From positions 1 to 64,000 of the forward strand of contig CACJRY010000001.1 in NCBI GenBank assembly GCA_902595855.1: a DNA stretch of 64,000 nucleotides, in the 5' to 3' direction. Numbering within the stretch: the stretch's first letter is position 1; each line of letters starts with the position of its first letter. The DNA is from an uncultured Alphaproteobacteria bacterium (GTDB taxonomy: Bacteria; Pseudomonadota; Alphaproteobacteria; HIMB59; GCA-002718135). The position numbers and the translations under genes were made by a program. Under the pieces are notes generated by a model, which saw only the letters and a list, made by a program, of their open reading frames with translations, did no database searches and was not told the origin of the DNA. Shown here in pieces: positions 1-9,299 of the stretch.

Positions 1-1
1 T

Positions 2-157
2 GTTCTTGGCGGGGGGATGTCAAATATCTCATACATTTATGAAAATATAAATACTTTACTAAAAAAATATATTTTTAGTGATACTTTTCACACAAAGGTT
101 GTAAAAAATATTCATGGTGACTCTGGCGGAGTAAGAGGAGCTGCTTGGCTTTCTTAA
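2..157 (+). CDS. ROK-family sugar kinase / fructokinase-like, C-terminal fragment (truncated by window start)
   Basis: Frame 2 reads VLGGGMSNISYIYENINTLLKKYIFSDTFHTKVVKNIHGDSGGVRGAAWLS*. The GDSxGVRGAAWL ending resembles ROK kinases. It overlaps the convergent ALDH stop by 4 nt. Confidence 0.6.
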   Translation, partial: VLGGGMSNISYIYENINTLLKKYIFSDTFHTKVVKNIHGDSGGVRGAAWLS

Positions 158-1605
158 ATACCAGCCATTGAAATATATTTTATATTTAAATAATCATCCA
201 GACCATAACGAGAACCTTCTCTTCCAAGTCCTGATTCTTTTACTCCTCCAAAAGGTATTTCTGCTTTAGTTGTTAGACCTGTATTTACACCAACCATTCC
301 ATATTCAAGCGCCTCTGCCACTTTCCATATTCTACCTATATCCCTTGAGTAAAAATATGAAGCTAGACCATAAGGCGTGTCATTTGCAAGTTTAATTACT
401 TCTTCATCTGATTTAAACTTGTACAAAGGAGCCACAGGGCCAAAAGTTTCTTCATATGTAATTTTTGCTTTTGGAGTAACATCTGAGAGAACTGTTGGTT
501 GATAAAAGTTACCACCTAGAGAATGGACATCTCCTCCAACTGCAATTTTTGCACCTTGATTAACAGCATCCTTTACCTGATCATGAACTTTCAAAAGAGA
601 TGGTTGATCAATAAGGGGTCCAGAAACAATACCTTCATCCAAACCATTACCAACTTTGATTTTATTAACTTCCTGAATAAATTTATTTAAAAAATCATCG
701 TAAATTTTTTCGTGAACAAAAATTCTGTTAGCACAAATACAGGTTTGGCCTGAATTTCTAAATTTACTTTGCATAGCTCCTGTAACAGCTTCATCAATGT
801 CTGCATCATCAAATACAACAAATGGTGCATGACCACCTAATTCCATTGATACTTTTTTAACCGTAGAAGCGCTTTGTTGTAATAGAATTTTTCCAACTTC
901 TGTCGATCCTGTAAAAGATATTTTTCTTACGATAGGATTTTCTGTTAATTCTTTACCAATAGCTTTTGCTGAACCAGTTATAATATTAATAACACCATCA
1001 GGAAAGCCGGCTTCTTTTGACAAAACTCCAAGAGCAAGTGCAGAATAAGGCGTTTGACTAGCTGGTTTAATTACAACAGTACAACCAACAGCAAGTGCTG
1101 GTGCACATTTTCTTGTAATCATTGTGCTGGGGAAATTCCAGGGAGTAATTGCTCCTACAACACCAACAGGTTGTTTTATAACAACTATTCTTCTGTCAGG
1201 CATTGGATCAGCAATGATATCACCATAGACTCTTTTTCCCTCTTCAGCATAAAAATCAATATATGTAACTCCCATTAAAATTTCACCTTTTGCCTCAGCT
1301 AGAGGTTTGCCCTGCTCGACAGTCATAATTTTTGCTAAATCATCAACATTTTCTTCAATTAACCTTGCCCATTTTTGAAGTATTACAGATCTTTCCTTTG
1401 CAGTTTTATCTCTCCAAGCAGGAAAAGCTTTTTGAGCCTCATTAATTGCAATATTTGTTTCAGCAGTAGAGCATTTTGGAACTTTACCAATAATTTCACC
1501 ATTTGCAGGATTGTCCACATCAATTTTTTCATCAGAATTGCCTTCAATCCATTTTCCTCCGATAAAACAATTTTCTTTGAAAAGTGCATTATTTTTAAGT
1601 TCCAT
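154..1605 (-). CDS. gabD: NAD(P)-dependent succinate-semialdehyde dehydrogenase-like aldehyde dehydrogenase
   Basis: 483 aa; ALDH motifs MELGGHAPFVVFDDAD, NSGQTCICANR, PFGGVKESGLGREGS. Confidence 0.85.
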   Translation of the reverse strand: MELKNNALFKENCFIGGKWIEGNSDEKIDVDNPANGEIIGKVPKCSTAETNIAINEAQKAFPAWRDKTAKERSVILQKWARLIEENVDDLAKIMTVEQGKPLAEAKGEILMGVTYIDFYAEEGKRVYGDIIADPMPDRRIVVIKQPVGVVGAITPWNFPSTMITRKCAPALAVGCTVVIKPASQTPYSALALGVLSKEAGFPDGVINIITGSAKAIGKELTENPIVRKISFTGSTEVGKILLQQSASTVKKVSMELGGHAPFVVFDDADIDEAVTGAMQSKFRNSGQTCICANRIFVHEKIYDDFLNKFIQEVNKIKVGNGLDEGIVSGPLIDQPSLLKVHDQVKDAVNQGAKIAVGGDVHSLGGNFYQPTVLSDVTPKAKITYEETFGPVAPLYKFKSDEEVIKLANDTPYGLASYFYSRDIGRIWKVAEALEYGMVGVNTGLTTKAEIPFGGVKESGLGREGSRYGLDDYLNIKYISMAGI

Positions 1606-1672
1606 ATTTACTTCCTCGCATTTATAAATTTACTAGATTACTCTTTTTAACTTTTAATTTATAGAGACAAAT

Positions 1673-2779
1673 ATGACAATAGTTAACTCTTGGAATGAAT
1701 GGGATCCACTTAAACATGTAATTGTAGGCACTGTTGAAAATTCAAATGTTCCTCCAATGGAGCCGGCATTAGAACCTAAAATAAGCAAAGATAGCGGTAT
1801 GGTTGGATCACACGGACCGAGAAGTCAAGAATCAATTGAGAAAGCAAATATTCAACTAGAAAATTTTATAAAAATTCTCGAAGCAAATAATGTTAAAGTT
1901 GATCGTCCAACTCCAATTGATTTTACAAAATCAATTGCAACTCCTGATTGGAATAATGATGGCCAGTTTGGATCGATGCCTCCAAGAGATGTTATATTAA
2001 CAGTTGGAAATGAAATGTTGGAAGCGCCAATGTCTTATCGTTGCAGATGGTTTGAATATCTTGCATACAGACCTCTTCTTGAAAAATATTATGATGAAGA
2101 CCCTAATATGCGTTGGGAATCAGCTCCTAAACCTCGTTTAACTTTAGAAAGTTATAAAAAAAATTATTTACCCAAAGGTATTACTGAAGAGGAAAGACAT
2201 AAAAAAATTGAAGATAGAGATATGATCTTAACAGAGCAAGAACCTCTTTTTGATGCTGCAGAGGTGCTACGTTTTGGAAAAGATCTATTTTATCACAACA
2301 ATTTTACATCAAATTTGAAGGGTTTAAATTGGTTAAAAAGACATTTTCCCAAACACCGTGTTCATCAAATTAATTTACCTGGAGACTTAATTCCAACTCA
2401 CATTGATGCATGTTTTACACCAATTAAACCTGGGTTAATGATTATTAATCCAAATAGAAAAATATCAAATGAACAAAGAAAAATTTTTGATGATAATAAA
2501 TGGGAAATTCATGAGGCCGCTCCATCAATCCATAATTCTCCACCACCGATGTGTTACTCATCAATTTGGCTATCTATGAATGTATTAATTTTAAACCCTA
2601 AAACAATTTGTGTTGAAGCTTCTGAGGAAAAAATGATTAAGCAAATGGAAAGTTTTGGAATGGATGTTATTCCTGTTCCTTTTCGAGATGCCTATGCTTT
2701 TGGTGGTAGTCTTCATTGTGCAACAACTGATGTATATAGAGAAGGTGAATTTGAAGATTATTTTCCTAATCAACCATGA
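1673..2779 (+). CDS. Glycine amidinotransferase (AGAT)-like amidinotransferase
   Basis: 368 aa; starts NSWNEWDPLKHVIVG; C-terminal GGSLHCATTDVYREG matches the amidinotransferase catalytic Cys region. Confidence 0.85.
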   Translation: MTIVNSWNEWDPLKHVIVGTVENSNVPPMEPALEPKISKDSGMVGSHGPRSQESIEKANIQLENFIKILEANNVKVDRPTPIDFTKSIATPDWNNDGQFGSMPPRDVILTVGNEMLEAPMSYRCRWFEYLAYRPLLEKYYDEDPNMRWESAPKPRLTLESYKKNYLPKGITEEERHKKIEDRDMILTEQEPLFDAAEVLRFGKDLFYHNNFTSNLKGLNWLKRHFPKHRVHQINLPGDLIPTHIDACFTPIKPGLMIINPNRKISNEQRKIFDDNKWEIHEAAPSIHNSPPPMCYSSIWLSMNVLILNPKTICVEASEEKMIKQMESFGMDVIPVPFRDAYAFGGSLHCATTDVYREGEFEDYFPNQP

Positions 2780-3528
2780 ATAATTTTACACAGCATGATT
2801 TAACTGCAGACATTGTTAAGGCGAATAATCCAAGAATAGGAGTAATAGCTTTATCAACAGATTTTACTATTGAACAAGATTATAGAAATATCTGTCACTC
2901 AATCCCTGTCGATATTTTTGTTAATCGTATACCTTTTGAAAATCCATTAAATCATGAAAATTATTTGAAAATGGCAAATCATATTAGTGAAGTTTCATCA
3001 CAAATTTTACCATCGCAGGACTTAGATATTATTGCATACGGATGTACATCTGGAACAATTGCTATTGGCTCAGATAGAATAAAAGAAGAGATCAATAAAA
3101 CTAAACCTAAAGCTAAAGTAACAACTCCAATAACAGCAGCATTGAAAGCTTTTAATCATTTGGGTTTAAAAAATATTGCAGTTCTTACTCCTTATCCAAA
3201 AGATGTAAATGTAACTGTTTATAATTATTTAATTGATAATAACATTAATATTGAGTCTTTTAGCTCATTTAATTTAGAATATGACTCTGAAATTGCTCAA
3301 GTCAGTTTATCTAGCTTGGAAAAAGAGATTAAAAAAATAGACCTAAGTAATGTTGATGGATTGTTTGTTTCCTGCACTGCTCTTAAAATTGTAGATGTAT
3401 TGGACCGAGTTGAAAGGTCTCAAAATACTATAGTAATATCAAGTAATCAGGCTATTATATGGGACTGCTTAAGGACAGTTGGTATTGACTCAAAAATAAA
3501 AGGCTATGGTAAATTATTTCTGAGCTGA
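2776..3528 (+). CDS. eutA: Asp/Glu racemase / maleate isomerase-like protein (EutA-like)
   Basis: 250 aa; YGCTSGTIAIG and LFVSCTALKIVD cysteine motifs; overlaps the preceding gene (ATGA) and is followed by eutB/eutC-like genes. Confidence 0.65.
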   Translation: MNNFTQHDLTADIVKANNPRIGVIALSTDFTIEQDYRNICHSIPVDIFVNRIPFENPLNHENYLKMANHISEVSSQILPSQDLDIIAYGCTSGTIAIGSDRIKEEINKTKPKAKVTTPITAALKAFNHLGLKNIAVLTPYPKDVNVTVYNYLIDNNINIESFSSFNLEYDSEIAQVSLSSLEKEIKKIDLSNVDGLFVSCTALKIVDVLDRVERSQNTIVISSNQAIIWDCLRTVGIDSKIKGYGKLFLS

Positions 3529-3563
3529 AATATGGAATTTGCAAATGAGGTATAATAAAAAAA

Positions 3564-4514
3564 TTGATTAATTTAGAAAGAATTAAAAAAGCACATGAAG
3601 CTATTTCTCCCTATATAAATAGGACTCCATTAATATTATCAAATTATTTATCTAAAGATAGAATTGTTAAGCTAAAGTTAGAGTCATTGCAAATTACCAA
3701 CTCCTTTAAATTACGAGGTGCTACAAATAAATTATTGTCATTAGATAATGAGCAAAAACAAAAAGGTGTAATAGCTGTATCAACAGGCAATCATGGTAAG
3801 GGCGTTGCTTACGCTGCAAGTGTTCTTGGAATTCAATCAACAATTTATATGTCTTCAATGGTTCCTCAATACCGTAAAGAAGCAATAGAAGCATTAGGTG
3901 CTAAAGTTGAAATTATTGGAAATAATAGTGATGAGGCTGACTTGTATGCAAAAAAACTCGCTAAAGAAAAAAATATCACTTTAATCCATCCTTTTGATGA
4001 TGAAGAGGTAATTGTAGGTCAAGGAACTGTGGGTTTAGAAATGTTAGAAGACTTTCCTGAGGTAGATACTGTTATAATTCCTACTTCTGGCGGTGGATTA
4101 ATTGGAGGTATTGCTTTAGCCATTAAATTACAAAAACCATCTGTAAAAATAATTGCTGTTTCAATGGAAAGAGGACCTTCCATGTATGAAAGTTTAAAAA
4201 ATGGTAAACCAACAGATGTTGAAGAATTAGAAACTTTGGCTGATTGCTTGGGTGGAAGCATAGGTTTAGATAATCAATATACTTTTAAAATAGCTCAAGA
4301 TGTGATTGATGATTTTGTCCTAGTAAGTGAAAATAAAATTGCTGAAGGTATAAAATTTAATTTTATTGAACATAAAATTGTAACAGAAGGGGCTGCTGCT
4401 ACAGGTGTTATGGTAGTGAAAGATAATATGTCTGATAAAATTGGTAAAAATATTATTAGTTTAATATGTGGTGGAAATATTGATGCTGAACTTTTTAATA
4501 AAATAATTTCATGA
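3564..4514 (+). CDS. eutB: Threonine dehydratase-like PLP enzyme (EutB-like), TTG start
   Basis: 316 aa; fold-type II PLP motifs NSFKLRGATNKL and STGNHGKGVAYAA, SGGGLIGGIA. Confidence 0.75.
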   Translation: MINLERIKKAHEAISPYINRTPLILSNYLSKDRIVKLKLESLQITNSFKLRGATNKLLSLDNEQKQKGVIAVSTGNHGKGVAYAASVLGIQSTIYMSSMVPQYRKEAIEALGAKVEIIGNNSDEADLYAKKLAKEKNITLIHPFDDEEVIVGQGTVGLEMLEDFPEVDTVIIPTSGGGLIGGIALAIKLQKPSVKIIAVSMERGPSMYESLKNGKPTDVEELETLADCLGGSIGLDNQYTFKIAQDVIDDFVLVSENKIAEGIKFNFIEHKIVTEGAAATGVMVVKDNMSDKIGKNIISLICGGNIDAELFNKIIS

Positions 4515-5494
4515 CACTTATACTCAATTCAAATGAAATAAAGCATTGTGTACAATTTAATAAAGATCTTATTCCTATAATCGAAGATGCATTTAAAAGT
4601 TTATCACTGGGAAAAACAGTTATGCCACCAATATTAAGAGTTGATATAGAAAAATATCATGGTGAGTCAGATGTAAAGGCAGCTTATGTTGAAGGTTTAG
4701 ATAGTTTTGCAGTAAAGGTTGCATCAGGATTTTTTAATAATTCAAAATTAGGTTTGCCATCTAGTAATGGTCTAATGATTCTTTTAGACTCTCAAACAGG
4801 AATTATCAAATCTGTACTTTTAGATAAAGGATATTTAACTGATGTGAGAACCGCTATTGCGGGTGCAATTGCTTCTAAATATTTATCTAATCCAGAATCT
4901 TCTACAGTTGCAATAATTGGAGCTGGTATACAAGCGCGTATGCAACTTGAGGCTCTTTCTTTAGTTAGGGACATAAAAAATGTAAAAGTTTGGTCACGGG
5001 ATATTAATAAGGCTAATGAATACATACAAACTTTAAAAAAAATTTATGATTTTAATTTTCAAGCATTTGATAATACTAATGACCTAGTTAAAGATGCCGA
5101 TATTTTAATCACAACTACTCCCAGTAAAAATCCTCTTATTAAATTTGCTTCCTTACCTAAAGGTATCCATATTACGGCAATGGGATCTGATGCAGAGGAA
5201 AAAAATGAGTTAGATCCAGAAATAATTAAAAATTGTGATATTTATGTTCCAGATAATCAGGCTCAAACAACGATTTTAGGAGAGCTAAATCACGCTATTA
5301 AAAAAAATCTTATAACAAAGGAAACATTATTTTATGATTTAGGAAAAATTATTTTAAATCCAGAACTTGGAAGAAAAAGTAATAACGACATTACTGTTGC
5401 TGACTTAACTGGAACTGGAGTTCAAGATACTGCGATTGCCCGTTACACTTACTCAATTGCTAAAAATAAAAATCTAGGAATGAATGTAGAATAG
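4511..5494 (+). CDS. eutC: Ornithine cyclodeaminase/mu-crystallin family protein (EutC-like)
   Basis: 327 aa; GxGxQ motif IIGAGIQARMQLEAL, DVRTAIAGAIASKYL; overlaps the previous gene by 4 nt. Confidence 0.8.
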   Translation: MTLILNSNEIKHCVQFNKDLIPIIEDAFKSLSLGKTVMPPILRVDIEKYHGESDVKAAYVEGLDSFAVKVASGFFNNSKLGLPSSNGLMILLDSQTGIIKSVLLDKGYLTDVRTAIAGAIASKYLSNPESSTVAIIGAGIQARMQLEALSLVRDIKNVKVWSRDINKANEYIQTLKKIYDFNFQAFDNTNDLVKDADILITTTPSKNPLIKFASLPKGIHITAMGSDAEEKNELDPEIIKNCDIYVPDNQAQTTILGELNHAIKKNLITKETLFYDLGKIILNPELGRKSNNDITVADLTGTGVQDTAIARYTYSIAKNKNLGMNVE

Positions 5495-5525
5495 GTATAG
5501 ATCGTATTTTAGTAATAAAAAAATT

Positions 5526-6968
5526 ATGAATTCAAGTATTGTAGAAAAAACTGCGGCTTATTTTAGGGGGAAAGGTGTTATTCTTCCAACAATAGCAGAA
5601 TTGAAAAATCCTAATTTAATTAGTGAAGAAATTAAAAATAAAGTTTTAACTCTAGACAAAGATGCAATGGATCCAGCTAATTTGTTTAGAGTGCACTGGT
5701 TTAATCAAAGAGATCATAGTAATTTTTTAGATGTCCCAGAGCATATTGTTTTGCCTAGTGAATTTACAGGTGTTGATGCAAAAATTATTGTCAATCTAGG
5801 TCGATATTTTCCACTAATTACAGCTCATAAAGTATTAGCTGCATATGGATGCTTGCTTCCACGAATTTTAAATGGTTCATTTGATTATTCAAAACATAAA
5901 GCCGTATGGCCATCAACTGGTAATTATTGTCGAGGAGGTGTGGCAATTTCAAAAATACTTGGATTAAAAAGTATTGCTATTTTACCTGAAGGCATGAGTC
6001 AGGAAAGATTTAATTGGCTAGAAAAATGGGTGGAAGATAAAAATGATATAATTAAAACAAAAGGTACTGAAAGCAATGTTAAAGAAATTTATGATGCATG
6101 CAACGAGCTAGAAAAAAATAAAAATAATGACATTATTAATCAATTTAATGAATATTATAATTATGCAACTCATCGAGCTATTACAGGTTCATCCTTTGAA
6201 AAATCTTTTTTAAAGGTAAAAGGAAATACAAATTTACAAGCTAGGTTTTATGTTTCAGCTTCTGGTTCAAGTGGAACACTTGCAGCCGGGGATTATCTAA
6301 AAGAAAATCTCAATACAAAAATAGCAGTTGTTGAAGCAATTGAATGCCCAACTCTTCTTTATAATGGTTATGGAGAGCATAATATCCAAGGTATTGGAGA
6401 TAAGCATGTGCCTTTAATTCATAATGTCATGAATTCAGATTTTGTAGTTGGCGTATCAGATGAGGCTACAAATAATTTAAATCTATTGTTTAATACTAAT
6501 GAAGGAAAAAAATATTTAGAAAGTAGAAAAGGATTTGAAAAAGATTTTGTAAATAGATTACCTGAATTTGGGTTTTCTTCAATTGCTAATATTATTGCTT
6601 CTATAAAATTAGCTAAAAAAATGAAGTTATCAAAAAACGATGCTATTATAACAGTAGCAACTGATGGTGCTGATTTATATGAAACAGAGCTAGCTAAAAC
6701 TAAAAAACAATTTAACAAAATTTATGATGAGGTTACTTGTGCAGAAATTTTTGCTAAAAATTTTGAGGCAATAACTGTTGATCATACTTTAGAATTAAGC
6801 CAAATTGATAAAGAGAGAATATTTAATTTAGGTTATTATACATGGGTTGAACAACAAGGAACTAGTATAGAGGAATTTGAAAGTAGAAGAAGTCAATCAT
6901 TCTGGGATAAGCATTACAAAGATATGATTTCACTTGATCCGAAAATTAAAGAGTTTAATTCTCTATAG
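5526..6968 (+). CDS. Cysteine synthase-like PLP-dependent enzyme of unclear specificity
   Basis: 480 aa; WPSTGNYCRGGVAISKILGLKSIAILPEGMSQERF and SASGSSGTLAAGDYL resemble fold-type II PLP enzymes. Confidence 0.6.
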   Translation: MNSSIVEKTAAYFRGKGVILPTIAELKNPNLISEEIKNKVLTLDKDAMDPANLFRVHWFNQRDHSNFLDVPEHIVLPSEFTGVDAKIIVNLGRYFPLITAHKVLAAYGCLLPRILNGSFDYSKHKAVWPSTGNYCRGGVAISKILGLKSIAILPEGMSQERFNWLEKWVEDKNDIIKTKGTESNVKEIYDACNELEKNKNNDIINQFNEYYNYATHRAITGSSFEKSFLKVKGNTNLQARFYVSASGSSGTLAAGDYLKENLNTKIAVVEAIECPTLLYNGYGEHNIQGIGDKHVPLIHNVMNSDFVVGVSDEATNNLNLLFNTNEGKKYLESRKGFEKDFVNRLPEFGFSSIANIIASIKLAKKMKLSKNDAIITVATDGADLYETELAKTKKQFNKIYDEVTCAEIFAKNFEAITVDHTLELSQIDKERIFNLGYYTWVEQQGTSIEEFESRRSQSFWDKHYKDMISLDPKIKEFNSL

Positions 6969-6972
6969 TTAA

Positions 6973-8130
6973 ATGAAAACACAAGTACTTCACAATCAGT
7001 TGGTTGAGTGGAGACATGATTTGCACATGCATCCCCAAATAAGTTTTGAAGAAGAATATGCTTCTAATAAAGTAGCCACTTTGCTCAAAGATTTTGGGGT
7101 AGAAGTGCATCAAGGAATTGCTAAAACTGGAGTAGTGGGTGTTTTAAAAAAAGGAAGTAGTAATAAAAGTATAGGTATTAGAGCCGATATGGATGCTTTA
7201 CCAATAAATGAAATAAATACTTTTTCTTATAAATCTAAGATTGAAAATAGAATGCATGCTTGTGGTCATGATGGACATACAACGATGTTATTAGGTGCTG
7301 CTAAATATTTAGCAGAACAAGGAAATTTTGATGGCATTATTTATTTTATCTTTCAACCAGATGAAGAAAATACCCTTGGGGCCAAAACAATGATTGATGA
7401 GGGTTTATTCACTAATTTTTCAATAGATGAAGTTTATGGAATGCATAACATTCCTGGAATGGAATTAGGAACATTCGGAACAAGAAAAGGAGGCATTACT
7501 ACTAGTGAAAATTTATTTGAAATTTTAATTAAAGGTAAGGGAGGTCATGCAGCTTTACCTCATATGTCAAAAGATACAATTACAATTGGTAGTCAGATAA
7601 TATTAGCTTTACAAACAATTGTTTCACGTAAATTAGATCCGGTAGCAGCCGGAGTTGTTTCTGTGACTGAGTTTATTACTGATGGAAAAAAAAATGTTTT
7701 GCCTGGTAATGGTTTGATCAAAGGAGATGCGAGAGCATTTTCTCAAGATACAAACACAATGATTGAAAAAAATATGCGACAACTTGTTGAAGGTATCTGT
7801 AATTCTTTTGGAGTTTCTGCTGAAGTAAAATATGAAACAACTTGTCCAATTACTTTTAATCAGCCAGAACAATCAGATGCAGCCACAAAAGCTGCAATCA
7901 CCTTATTAGGTGAAGATAAATGTAATGGTGACATTGATCCAAGACCGTTTTCAGAGGATTTTTCAATTATGTCAGAAAATACTCCTGGATGTTTTGTATT
8001 AATGGGTAATGGAACCTCAGGTTCGTATGGAAGGCCATTACATTCAGCAGATTATGATTTTAATGACGAGTTATTAGTTAAAGGCTCTTCTTATTGGGTA
8101 GAGCTTGCTGAACAACAGTTGAAAATATAA
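6973..8130 (+). CDS. M20 family amidohydrolase (hippurate hydrolase / N-acyl amino acid deacylase-like)
   Basis: 385 aa; GIRADMDALPI, HACGHDGHTTMLLGAA, MHNIPGMELG, LHSADYDFNDELL. Confidence 0.85.
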   Translation: MKTQVLHNQLVEWRHDLHMHPQISFEEEYASNKVATLLKDFGVEVHQGIAKTGVVGVLKKGSSNKSIGIRADMDALPINEINTFSYKSKIENRMHACGHDGHTTMLLGAAKYLAEQGNFDGIIYFIFQPDEENTLGAKTMIDEGLFTNFSIDEVYGMHNIPGMELGTFGTRKGGITTSENLFEILIKGKGGHAALPHMSKDTITIGSQIILALQTIVSRKLDPVAAGVVSVTEFITDGKKNVLPGNGLIKGDARAFSQDTNTMIEKNMRQLVEGICNSFGVSAEVKYETTCPITFNQPEQSDAATKAAITLLGEDKCNGDIDPRPFSEDFSIMSENTPGCFVLMGNGTSGSYGRPLHSADYDFNDELLVKGSSYWVELAEQQLKI

Positions 8131-8150
8131 ATTTTTTATGAATATTCGAG

Positions 8151-9299
8151 ATGTTTAAAAAAAATCTTGAAAAATTAAAGCAAGATCTCAACAAGAATAA
8201 TATTGATTTAGCAGTAATTACTGATGATGACTCTATTTATTACTTCACAGGTTACTTTGATTTTCTACATATGTCTTTTGGAAGACCAACTATTTTATTA
8301 GTTCCAAAAGACTCAGATACAGTTTTAATTACACCTCTGATTGATGCACATTTGGTAAAGAAAAAATGTCCTGTAGATAAAATAATCACGTGGAACGATG
8401 GTGTTGATAATGAATGGAGAGAAGAACTGCCAAAGTATTTTAAAAAAAATACAAATATAGCAATTGAAAAATTTAAGATTAGCACTTTAGTACTAAATTA
8501 CATATCATCTTTAGATGAACAAAGGGCATTTAAAAATATTACTCCAATTTTAGACTTAATAAGAATGGTTAAAACTCAAGATGAGTTAAAAATTGCCAAG
8601 TCTGCTGGCAAAGTCGCAGAAGCTATGATGTATGCTGGAAAAAATGCAATTGGACACAATGTTCCTGAATATGAAGTAGCTTTAGCAACTGCTCAAGCAG
8701 GAACAAGAAAAGCAGCTGAAATACTAGAAAATGAATTTAAAGAAAGTGATATATCTCCTCTAATTCACTTTTTGCAAATTATGGCTTCTGGAAAAGACTT
8801 ACCTAAGACTCACCACCGATCCTCAATAAAATTAATCAAGGATGGAGACCCTGTTTTTTTGTGTTTTTGTGGTATGACAAACTTTCATAAATTTAAACTT
8901 GGTTTTGATAGAACATTTTGGCTAAAAGAAATTCGCGATAAAACGCAAATTAAAACCTACGAAACAGCTGTTCAGTCTCAAAAAGCAGCTTTAAGTGTTT
9001 TAGGTCCAGGTGTGAAAGCTGAAGATGTGCATGCAGCTTATGCGGACACTATTCAAAGTGCAGGCTATCCATATCCGACATTTAGATGTGGAAGAGCTAC
9101 TGGTTTTAGCATGTTAGAAGAACCGCAATTAGTAGCAGGTAATAAAACTATATTACAACCAGGTATGGTTTTTGCTGTTGATGGATCTGCAAATGAAGAA
9201 ACATTTCGTGCTCAAGTTGGTGATAGTTTTATCATTACTGAAGATGGTTATGAGCAAATTACAAATTTTTCAAAAAAAATTGAGGATCTTATTATTTAA
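8151..9299 (+). CDS. M24 (creatinase/aminopeptidase P-fold) family protein with degenerate metal ligands
   Basis: 382 aa; N-terminal YYFTGYFDFLHMSFGRPTILLVP creatinase-N type; C-terminal pita-bread fold motifs. Confidence 0.7.
   Translation: MFKKNLEKLKQDLNKNNIDLAVITDDDSIYYFTGYFDFLHMSFGRPTILLVPKDSDTVLITPLIDAHLVKKKCPVDKIITWNDGVDNEWREELPKYFKKNTNIAIEKFKISTLVLNYISSLDEQRAFKNITPILDLIRMVKTQDELKIAKSAGKVAEAMMYAGKNAIGHNVPEYEVALATAQAGTRKAAEILENEFKESDISPLIHFLQIMASGKDLPKTHHRSSIKLIKDGDPVFLCFCGMTNFHKFKLGFDRTFWLKEIRDKTQIKTYETAVQSQKAALSVLGPGVKAEDVHAAYADTIQSAGYPYPTFRCGRATGFSMLEEPQLVAGNKTILQPGMVFAVDGSANEETFRAQVGDSFIITEDGYEQITNFSKKIEDLII

Noticed and set aside
1054-1650. Plus-strand ORFs of 74 and 91 aa opposite the aldehyde dehydrogenase
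   Set aside because: Antisense to a clear ALDH coding frame, compositionally non-protein-like, no family resemblance.
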